16,453 nt of DNA, taken from Lachnospiraceae bacterium (GTDB lineage: Bacteria; Bacillota; Clostridia; Lachnospirales; Lachnospiraceae). Below are positions 7,085 through 13,958 of the stretch, piece by piece. How positions within the stretch are numbered: the first letter of the stretch is position 1; the number at the start of each line of letters is the position of its first letter. The position numbers were made by a program, and so were the translations under genes. Below the pieces are notes generated by a model. It made no database searches, was not told the DNA's origin, and saw nothing but the letters and a program-made list of their open reading frames with translations. The stretch lies in the NCBI GenBank assembly GCA_017475845.1, contig JAFVEU010000043.1, positions 1 through 16,453 on the forward strand, written 5' to 3'.

Positions 7085-8659
7085 TTACTGGGGCAGCTGC
7101 TCCGGGAGCACCACCTGTCCCGCAGTCTGTCCCGCGGCCTGGGCTGCCTGCTCCGCCTGAGCCTGGGCTGCTGCGGCCAGCGCGGCCTGCAGTGCGGCCT
7201 GGTCAGCCGGTGAAAGCTCATTGGTGCCCTCGGGAGCGTTCAGGGATGCGTTTTCATTGTCCTCAACTCCCTGATCCACATATTTCTCGGCTCTTCCCTT
7301 AAATTCCGAATCCGGGAAGGTAGAAATAAGCTGGTTAAATAACTCCGTAGCCTTGTCGGGATTATCGTTCTTAAGATAACTCTGGGCCAGATAATAAAGG
7401 GCCTGATCGCTTTCTTTGTTGAGTTCAAAGGATTCCGTCAGATCTTCGATGGCTCCGGCGTAATCCGAATCATTATATTTGGTGATACCGCTCTTTAAGT
7501 ACTGCTCCGCAGCCTTCTCCGAAACATTGCTCTCCAGATAGTCGTAGAGCGTGCGGAATTCCTCCGAAAGTCCCGTGTTTCCGGGATTCTTGATCTTTTC
7601 AAGGCTTTCCACGGCCTTCAGCGCATCATCCGGATCCTCTATATAGCTCTGAGCTGCAGAAATCAGAGCATTATAATCGCTGATCACACCTTCATTTCCG
7701 GTGTATTCCTGCAGGGTATCCTGATATCCCCTGCTTTCCTCCTGAAGGGCCTCTATCCTCTTATTGAGGTCATCCATGTCCGCAGTCCTGGAGGTCAGTT
7801 CCTCCGACACTTCCTTCAGCTGTTCGTTTATCTCATTCCTTGCCACCTGTATCCTGGCGGGAAGAACGAGGAACCACATAAGAGCCGCTCCGGCTATAAG
7901 ACCGATAAGTATATTGATGATGGTCTGGCCTCCGGCTCCTCCGGAATCATTGAGGGGCTGGATGATGGTCTCGTTACCGCTCTGATAGCTGATGGCCTCT
8001 TCCTTTTTCCTGATATGCTTCCTGCCTGTGGCATTTTCCTTTTCGGCTATCCTTTTATCCGCTTCCTTTAAATAGGTCTTAAGGGTGGTATTTCCGGCGT
8101 CGATCTTAAGTCCGCGCTCGGCACACTTCCGGACCTTGCTCCATTCCTCATTATGGACGTAGATAAGGCTTAAGAGCTCCATTGCACGCATGAAGCCCGG
8201 GTTCTTTGCCACCACTGCCTTAAGCTGTATCACGGCCAGATCCAGATCGTCGTGCTTTGCATAGCTGCAGGCCTGATTATACTTACGGATAAGAGCATCA
8301 TAACCGTTAAGCTTGGACTGGTTATTCTGGACCTCCGACAGGAAATCGTCGGCAATATTCTTTTTTGCCCTGATATTTTTGGAGATTATCCATTCGGAAA
8401 GAGCGGAAACTATCTCTCCGGTCTCAAAAAAGACAAGACCTAAGAGGTTCCTTGCCTGAACATTGTTTTTATTGCATTTTAAGGATAATTTAAGTGAAGC
8501 GGCCGCTCCGGTAAGATCCCGTACCCTGGCTTTCTCAAGTCCCTCATTATAATAACGGTTGGAAAGACGTACTATTCTCTTATAGGTTCTTACGTCCGCT
8601 CCGCAGGCGGTACAGAAGTCGTCTTCCGACAGTGTACAGCCGCAGTTATAACATTTCAT
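7085..8659 (-). CDS. zinc-ribbon, TPR and coiled-coil membrane protein
   Basis: I recognise the architecture but not a named gene. A short zinc ribbon opens the 524-residue protein (C3, C6, C16, C19). Helical TPR-type repeats follow (about 30-200), then a basic linker, one membrane span (about 246-267, IINILIGLIAGAALMWFLVL) and a predicted coiled coil (about 268-315). Outside or beyond the membrane comes a second TPR set (about 380-460, with AIEDLTESFELNKESDQALYYLAQSYLK). The tail (about 482-510) is rich in Ala and Gln. With no signal peptide and lysine/arginine before the span, the N-terminal half should be cytosolic and the C-terminal half extracytoplasmic. A scaffold or envelope-linked role is inference. 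It starts 11 nt after the small gene's stop, with only a weak AGGA upstream, suggesting translational coupling. The ATG is required to keep C3. Confidence 0.85.
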   Translation of the reverse strand: MKCYNCGCTLSEDDFCTACGADVRTYKRIVRLSNRYYNEGLEKARVRDLTGAAASLKLSLKCNKNNVQARNLLGLVFFETGEIVSALSEWIISKNIRAKKNIADDFLSEVQNNQSKLNGYDALIRKYNQACSYAKHDDLDLAVIQLKAVVAKNPGFMRAMELLSLIYVHNEEWSKVRKCAERGLKIDAGNTTLKTYLKEADKRIAEKENATGRKHIRKKEEAISYQSGNETIIQPLNDSGGAGGQTIINILIGLIAGAALMWFLVLPARIQVARNEINEQLKEVSEELTSRTADMDDLNKRIEALQEESRGYQDTLQEYTGNEGVISDYNALISAAQSYIEDPDDALKAVESLEKIKNPGNTGLSEEFRTLYDYLESNVSEKAAEQYLKSGITKYNDSDYAGAIEDLTESFELNKESDQALYYLAQSYLKNDNPDKATELFNQLISTFPDSEFKGRAEKYVDQGVEDNENASLNAPEGTNELSPADQAALQAALAAAAQAQAEQAAQAAGQTAGQVVLPEQLPQ

Positions 8660-8670
8660 ATCCTGAACAC

Positions 8671-8817
8671 TTATTCCTTATCTTTATACTTGATCCCGAG
8701 CATTGAAAACAGGAGGTCCAGCATGTCCGGTTCATTATGGCTGTTGACTGCCTCCTGAATGTCATCGATCTCAAGAGAGGGATGAAACTTCTTCAATTCT
8801 TCATCAAAATCTATCAT
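8671..8817 (-). CDS. small conserved-looking protein, 48 residues
   Basis: A 48-codon open frame starts ATG at 8817 (MIDFDEELKKFHPSLEI) and ends TAA at 8671, 11 nt before the TPR gene. The protein is acidic and helical-looking (E, D, L, K and M rich) with no membrane span or cysteine. GGAAGGAG lies about 15 nt before the ATG, farther than ideal. The pattern DFDEELKKFxPSLEI followed by an ExxV segment and a short L/M-rich helix resembles small hypothetical proteins I remember beside FapA-type genes in Lachnospiraceae, but I cannot verify this. Function is unknown. Its place between fapA and the TPR gene suggests it acts with one of them. Confidence 0.7.
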   Translation of the reverse strand: MIDFDEELKKFHPSLEIDDIQEAVNSHNEPDMLDLLFSMLGIKYKDKE

Positions 8818-8866
8818 ATTCTGTCGATGCAGCTCCTTCCTGTTACAAGTCTACTGCTTTTCCGGT

Positions 8867-8881
8867 CCGGTCCCTGACCGG
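8867..8881. repeat. short perfect hairpin in fapA-small gene gap
   Basis: CCGGTC, CCT and GACCGG form a 6-bp GC-rich stem with a 3-nt loop. On the minus strand it follows the tandem repeats, but AAAAG rather than a T-run comes after it, so it looks like a processing or stability element more than a terminator. Confidence 0.5.
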
Positions 8882-8887
8882 CCGTGG

Positions 8888-8964
8888 ACCTGCCTCTCAA
8901 GGCTTTACCTGCCTCCCAAGGCTTTGACGGCCTCCCGAAGCTTTGCCGGCCTCCTAAAACTTTG
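8888..8964. repeat. four tandem 19-20-bp repeats over the fapA stop
   Basis: Four degenerate copies start at 8888, 8907, 8927 and 8946. The copy at 8907 is ACCTGCCTCCCAAGGCTTTG. The last copy runs into the end of the fapA reading frame and contains its stop. On the minus strand a unit has GCCT, TGGG and AGGC, which can fold as a 4-bp mini-hairpin. Confidence 0.8.
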
Positions 8965-10369
8965 CGGAGGAAGCCGAAATGGGGAAGGGCAGCAGCACTC
9001 CCTCATCATTCTTCCTGAACACCGCTCCCCGCTTACTCTGGCTCACAGTGAACTGCTGGGAATCAACTATCACCATGACTCCCTCATACACAGTATCATA
9101 GGCCCGTACAACGGCTCCTTCGGAAATTCTCATGAGCTCGTCAAATTCCTTTGTTCTCCGTTCCATTTCCTGAAGCTCGGCGTTTTTCTCTATCTTTTCC
9201 CTCATAAGGGTCTGGCGCTCTGCCATCATGCTCTCATCGGCAGTGCCGAGTCTCACCTTTCTCTCCAGCTCGTCGGATCTGAGCTTCATCTCGTGGAAAC
9301 GGTCTGAAAGTGCTTTTTCCTGTCTGGCCAGTTCCTTACGCATCTGCACCACATTATCCTTGACCCCTGCCGCAACAATGGTCTTTAAGAACACGTCGTT
9401 TCCAAGGATCCTGGCTTCCACGCCCCTCATACCGTAGACATCGCCTCCGACGATGCTTCCCATCTCTCCGGTGGCACGTACCACTGCCTTGGATACCACA
9501 TAGGAATCCAGGATGTAATTGGCGGAAACATCCCCTCCGGCATCTACCCTGGCATACTCTATAAAGTCTGCCATCAGATCCCCTTTGCACTCTATCTTCG
9601 TCTCGTTGAGACCAAGGATCCCGCCCTTAACCACTATATCTTCCCCGGCGGACATGGAATTTCCGTGAAAGATGCCTTCAACGGTAATGGTCCTGGTGGC
9701 CCTTATGCTGACGCCGTCGGACACATTGCCGTGTATTATCACATCACCGTTGAAATTTATATTACCGAAAACGTTGTCTATATCCTTTTTGAATTCCTGT
9801 ACCCCTGTCACCATGAGCTTGGCCTTTGTGGCCTCCACTCTGCCCTCTATATCGGCATAGTAGGTGAGCTCGTCGGGATTATAGGTGCATCCCGTGGTGC
9901 TCATGGGAGGCAGATCCTTCGCCTTTCTTCCCGGCACCGGCCTGCCCTTCACCGTGATCCCCGGCTTTTCCTTTACCGAAGGGTGATAGACTGCCAGCTT
10001 ATCGCCTGCATCAACGCATTCAATAACATTCACGCTGGTATAATCAACGCTGCCGTCCTCCCTGATAAGGGGATGCTTCTTTCCGGCTCCGGTGGCTTCG
10101 AAGAAAAATTCAAAATAACCGTCCACTCCGTCAACAGGAGCAGTACCCTCAGCCACCAGCTGTTCGCGGTTATATATCTGTTTCTTGATCATGGCGGAGA
10201 TTCTGGACTTGTTGATGCCCTCTGTCACTCCGTTCATCCTTAAGAGATCCATGATGCTGTCCACATCATATTCTTCCCCTGCAAAGGGCGCGGAAAGATA
10301 GAGATATGCTTCCATATCACCGTTTCTGACAAAAACCCTGTTTAAATTCCTGTCATCACGAGAACCCAT
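8954..10369 (-). CDS. FapA-family protein (DUF342, polymer-like beta-helix)
   Basis: The 471-residue protein belongs to the FapA/DUF342 family, named flagellar assembly protein A but common in organisms and loci without flagella. Its biochemical role is poorly known. The N-terminal region (about 1-180) includes the signature DKLAVYHPSVKEKPGITVKGRPVPG. A right-handed beta-helix follows (about 190-335), with repeated short strands such as GDVIIHGNVSDGVSIRA and VVKGGILGLNETKIECKGD. A coiled coil (about 340-415) and a C-terminal beta segment (VYEGVMVIVDSQQFTV) complete it. No signal peptide or membrane span is seen, so it is cytosolic or peripheral. It starts 30 nt after the valS stop, with GGAGG just upstream. 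No flagellar or motility gene is in the window, so the flagellar name should not be taken literally here. Confidence 0.88.
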   Translation of the reverse strand: MGSRDDRNLNRVFVRNGDMEAYLYLSAPFAGEEYDVDSIMDLLRMNGVTEGINKSRISAMIKKQIYNREQLVAEGTAPVDGVDGYFEFFFEATGAGKKHPLIREDGSVDYTSVNVIECVDAGDKLAVYHPSVKEKPGITVKGRPVPGRKAKDLPPMSTTGCTYNPDELTYYADIEGRVEATKAKLMVTGVQEFKKDIDNVFGNINFNGDVIIHGNVSDGVSIRATRTITVEGIFHGNSMSAGEDIVVKGGILGLNETKIECKGDLMADFIEYARVDAGGDVSANYILDSYVVSKAVVRATGEMGSIVGGDVYGMRGVEARILGNDVFLKTIVAAGVKDNVVQMRKELARQEKALSDRFHEMKLRSDELERKVRLGTADESMMAERQTLMREKIEKNAELQEMERRTKEFDELMRISEGAVVRAYDTVYEGVMVIVDSQQFTVSQSKRGAVFRKNDEGVLLPFPISASSAKF

Positions 10370-10399
10370 CCTGCCTCCATCATCCGGAAACTCTGTTTA

Positions 10400-13066
10400 T
10401 CAGTCTTTTCCGGCCCCCAACCGGGCCATGACCTCACTCATCATCTTTTCGTAGCCCTGAAGCTTTTCTCTCTCCTCCCTTATCTTCTCCTCGGGAGCCT
10501 TGGATAGGAACTTCTCATTGGAAAGCATGGAATTGCTGCGCTTCAATTCCTTCTCAAGCCTTTCCTTCTCCTTAAGGAGACGCTTTCTTTCCTCCTCCTG
10601 ATCTATAAGATCCTCAAAAGGCATGAAGATCGTGGCACCTCCGGTAACAAGAGACACATCATTTTCGTCCTTGCCCTGATCCTTTTCCGTAATGCTTATA
10701 TCAGCTCCGCTTGCAAGACTTGCAAAGAAGATACGGCAGTTTTCAAAGGCCTCTCTTACCCCGGGATCATCGGAAACCACCCGGATATCTGCCTTTCTTG
10801 AAGGTATAACGTTCATCTCGGAACGGATGTTCCTTATACCCTTTATCGCTTCTCTCACAATGTCCACCGCATTTGCTTCCGCCCTGAAATCCAGGCTCTC
10901 ATCAAATACCGGCCAGGAAGAGATCATGATGGAAGGCTCCGAAGAATCATCCCCGGACTCCTCCCTCAAAGTGCAGTATATTTCCTCCGTGATAAAAGGC
11001 ATGAAAGGGTGGAGCAGCTTCAGCGCCGCCGTAAGGACCTTTTTCAATGTCCAGAGAGCGGCATTACGGCTCTCACTGTTCTCATTATCGTAGAGTCTGG
11101 GCTTCACCATCTCTATATACCAGTCACAGAGATAATCCCATACAAAGTCATATATCTTCTGGGCTGCTATCCCCAGCTCATACTTCTCCATGTTATCGGT
11201 AACGGCCTTTGCAGTCTCGTTCATCCTGCAGAGTATCCATCTGTCCTCATATGTAAGATCCGCTTCGGCAGGCTCGGAAATCGTTTTTTCTTCCATATTC
11301 ATCAATATGAATCTGGAGGCATTCCATATCTTGTTTGCGAAGTTCCTGCTGGCCTGTATCTTCTGATCCGAGAAGCGCATATCGTTCCCCGGAGCATTTC
11401 CGGTGACAAGGGTGAACCTCAAGGCATCCGCACCGTATTTATCAATGACCTCCAGAGGGTCTATGCCGTTCCCTAAGGACTTACTCATCTTCCTGCCCTG
11501 CTCGTCCCTTATAAGGCCATGGAAAAGAACCGCGTCAAAGGGTCTGGCCCCCATATGCTCATATCCGGAGAAGGCCATCCTTATGACCCAGAAAAAGATT
11601 ATGTCATATCCCGTTACCAGTACGTTTGTGGGATAAAAATAGTCCAGCTCCTCAGTTTTATCCGGCCATCCCAAAGTGGAGAAGGGCCATAAAGCCGATG
11701 AAAACCAGGTGTCAAGGGAATCCGGATCCTGGGTGAACTCCGTACATCCGCAGTCCGGACACTTATCCGGCATGGATCTTGCGACCATAAGCTTTCCGCA
11801 TTCCTTACAGTAATATGCGGGTATCCTGTGGCCCCACCAGAGCTGGCGGCTCACGCACCAGTCCCTGATATTGTCGGTCCAGTTAAAATAGGTCTTCTGC
11901 ATCCTCTCCGGGATAAGCTTTATCTCGCCATTCCTTACGCCCTCGGCCGCAGGACGGATAAGGGAATCCATCTTCACAAACCATTGCTGCTTTACCATAG
12001 GCTCCACAGTGGTATGGCATCTGTCATGGGTTCCAACATCATGGGTATAGTCCTCTATCTTAACCAAGAGCCCCATCTCATCAAGCTCTTTGACTATCTG
12101 CTCCCTGGCTGCATATCTGTCCATTCCGGCGAATTTTCCGCCGTTCTCATTTATGGTGGCGTCGTCATTCATGATGTTGATCACCGGAAGTCCGTGACGC
12201 TCTCCCACAAGGAAATCGTTGGGGTCATGTCCGGGTGTGATCTTAACGACACCGGTCCCGAATTCCGGATCAACGTAAGGGTCGCTTACCACCGGGATCT
12301 CCCTGTCCATAAAGGGCAGTATCACGGTTTTCCCTATAAGATCCTTATAACGCTCATCATCCGGGTGAACGGCGATGGCCGTATCTCCCAGCATCGTCTC
12401 CGGCCTGGTGGTGGCAAATTCCATAAACCTGCCCTCTTCACCCTTTACCGGATACTTTATATGCCAGAGATGGGAGGACTGCTCCTCATATTCCACCTCG
12501 GCGTCGGAAATAGTGGTGGCGCATACCGGGCACCAGTTCACTATCTTGTTTCCCTTATATATCAGTCCCTTTTCATAAAGACGGACGAAGACCTCATTTA
12601 CTGCCCTGTTACAGCCTTCATCCATGGTAAATCTCTCTCTGTCCCAGTCACAGGAGATACCCAGCTTTTTAAGCTGGCTTACGATGATCCCGCCGTACTC
12701 GTCTCTCCACTTCCAGGCTCTCTCCAGGAACTTCTCCCTGCCGAGGGTCTCCTTATCGGTTCCCTCTTCCTTAAGCTTCTCGATGATCTTTACTTCCGTT
12801 GCTATGGAAGCATGATCCGTGCCGGGCTGCCACAGGGTATTGTAGCCCTGCATCCTCTTGAACCTGGTGATGATGTCCTGCATGGTGTTGTCCAGGGCAT
12901 GGCCCATATGAAGCCTTCCGGTGATATTCGGCGGCGGCATGACGATAGAAAAGGGCTTTTTACTCCTGTCTACTTCCGCATGAAAGTATTTGTTATCAAG
13001 CCATTTCCTGTAGAGCCTGTCTTCCATCCCTTTCGGGTCATATGTTTTACTAAGTTCCTTAGACAT
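10400..13066 (-). CDS. valS: valyl-tRNA synthetase
   Basis: This class I synthetase charges tRNA-Val and edits misacylated threonine. The 888-residue protein shows the HIGH-type motif HMGH (53-56) after PPPNITGRL, the editing-domain sequence TTRPETMLGDTA (219-230), a C4 zinc site (C420, C423, C436, C439) and KMSKS (526-530). A C-terminal coiled-coil arm begins near 815 (EEERKRLLKEKERLEKELKR). The length is normal. AAAAGGGG lies eight bases before the ATG. It sits 82 nt behind codY, and that gap is too short for a full T-box leader, so any tRNA-responsive control must come from elsewhere. Confidence 0.98.
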   Translation of the reverse strand: MSKELSKTYDPKGMEDRLYRKWLDNKYFHAEVDRSKKPFSIVMPPPNITGRLHMGHALDNTMQDIITRFKRMQGYNTLWQPGTDHASIATEVKIIEKLKEEGTDKETLGREKFLERAWKWRDEYGGIIVSQLKKLGISCDWDRERFTMDEGCNRAVNEVFVRLYEKGLIYKGNKIVNWCPVCATTISDAEVEYEEQSSHLWHIKYPVKGEEGRFMEFATTRPETMLGDTAIAVHPDDERYKDLIGKTVILPFMDREIPVVSDPYVDPEFGTGVVKITPGHDPNDFLVGERHGLPVINIMNDDATINENGGKFAGMDRYAAREQIVKELDEMGLLVKIEDYTHDVGTHDRCHTTVEPMVKQQWFVKMDSLIRPAAEGVRNGEIKLIPERMQKTYFNWTDNIRDWCVSRQLWWGHRIPAYYCKECGKLMVARSMPDKCPDCGCTEFTQDPDSLDTWFSSALWPFSTLGWPDKTEELDYFYPTNVLVTGYDIIFFWVIRMAFSGYEHMGARPFDAVLFHGLIRDEQGRKMSKSLGNGIDPLEVIDKYGADALRFTLVTGNAPGNDMRFSDQKIQASRNFANKIWNASRFILMNMEEKTISEPAEADLTYEDRWILCRMNETAKAVTDNMEKYELGIAAQKIYDFVWDYLCDWYIEMVKPRLYDNENSESRNAALWTLKKVLTAALKLLHPFMPFITEEIYCTLREESGDDSSEPSIMISSWPVFDESLDFRAEANAVDIVREAIKGIRNIRSEMNVIPSRKADIRVVSDDPGVREAFENCRIFFASLASGADISITEKDQGKDENDVSLVTGGATIFMPFEDLIDQEEERKRLLKEKERLEKELKRSNSMLSNEKFLSKAPEEKIREEREKLQGYEKMMSEVMARLGAGKD

Positions 13067-13148
13067 CAGTCCTGCCCCTTTTCATATTTATAAGGCCATA
13101 TCAGGCGGTTTTTCCCTGCCCGCCCGCTTTTTCAGCCAAAAAGACATA

Positions 13149-13958
13149 CTATTTAAAGTTTAAGGTATATCCGCCGGATTTGTCAATAAGATTAGCCTTC
13201 CACCTCTCCACTTCGTCGTAGATCTCCGTATTGATGATCCTGATCCTTGTTCCCTTCATACCGGCGGAACCGGTCTCGATGATACCGGCGCTCTCCAGCT
13301 TCCTTAAACCGTTCACCACCACGGATCTGGTGATCCCCAGTGATTCGGCCACCTTGGAAGCCACTATGGTGCCTTCTTCCCCGGAGAGATCATTTAATAT
13401 CCTTACTGCCCCCAGCGTCTCGGAATGGGAAAGAGCGGAAAAAGCGCCCTTTACCATCTTCTCTCTTCTGTCCTCTTCCTCGTGCTCCTCGGTCTCGGAT
13501 CTCTGCATTTCCAGATTGAGCACCGTGTCTGCATACTCACAGAGGATAATGTCATCTATGGAATAAACTTCATCCCTTCTGCATACGATAAGGGTCCCCA
13601 GTCTTTTACCCGCAACGGCTACGGGAGTCACAAGGAGCATCATCCCCTCCACATTCTCCAGGCCGAGAAGGGCGGGGTTGACGTTCTCCTGGGTGGATAA
13701 AATGGTAAGGAGCCGCTTGTTCACGTCCTTTTCTATACGTTCTCCCACCTTCACACCGTCAAGCACCAGACTCTTCTCACCCGTGGGCAGATTTCTCCCT
13801 ATCACCTTGCCCTTAAGGCTTAATACCACGATATCAGCGGAAAGCAGCCGGCCAAGGCAGTCGCAGATATCGGTAAATACCACCTTTCCGGCTTTGCTTT
13901 TCTGTATTATCCCGTTTACGGTCCTTATCCTGTCCAGAAGTTCGATCCGGCTCATCAC
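13149..13958 (-). CDS. codY: global nutrient regulator CodY
   Basis: CodY is the GTP- and branched-chain-amino-acid-responsive DNA-binding regulator of stationary phase, amino-acid uptake and often virulence or motility in Firmicutes. The N-terminal ligand-binding GAF-type domain spans about 1-150 (MSRIELLDRIRTVNGIIQKS, NLPTGEKSL). A charged linker follows, then the winged helix (about 195-245) with the near-invariant ASKVAESLGITRSVVVNGLR and LESAGIIETGSAGMKGTRI. At 269 residues it is slightly longer than Bacillus CodY (259) because of a C-terminal tail. The start is GTG 13958 or ATG 13955. The topA stop touches the GTG, and AAGGA inside the end of topA is 7 or 10 bases away, so the two genes are translationally coupled. 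Confidence 0.97.
   Translation of the reverse strand: MMSRIELLDRIRTVNGIIQKSKAGKVVFTDICDCLGRLLSADIVVLSLKGKVIGRNLPTGEKSLVLDGVKVGERIEKDVNKRLLTILSTQENVNPALLGLENVEGMMLLVTPVAVAGKRLGTLIVCRRDEVYSIDDIILCEYADTVLNLEMQRSETEEHEEEDRREKMVKGAFSALSHSETLGAVRILNDLSGEEGTIVASKVAESLGITRSVVVNGLRKLESAGIIETGSAGMKGTRIRIINTEIYDEVERWKANLIDKSGGYTLNFK

Noticed and set aside
8954..10369. evidence for a flagellar locus
   Set aside because: The FapA name alone suggests it. No other flagellar or chemotaxis gene is in the window, and the family is widespread outside motility loci.
11828..13093. 421-codon plus-strand open frame opposite valS
   Set aside because: It lies wholly antisense to a full-length, motif-complete valS, has no recognisable domain and starts inside that gene. 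It is a codon-bias shadow.
13104..13124. terminator between codY and valS
   Set aside because: GGCGG/CCGCC can pair with an 11-nt loop, but the T-run follows on the plus strand where there is no gene. On the transcribed minus strand no T-run follows.
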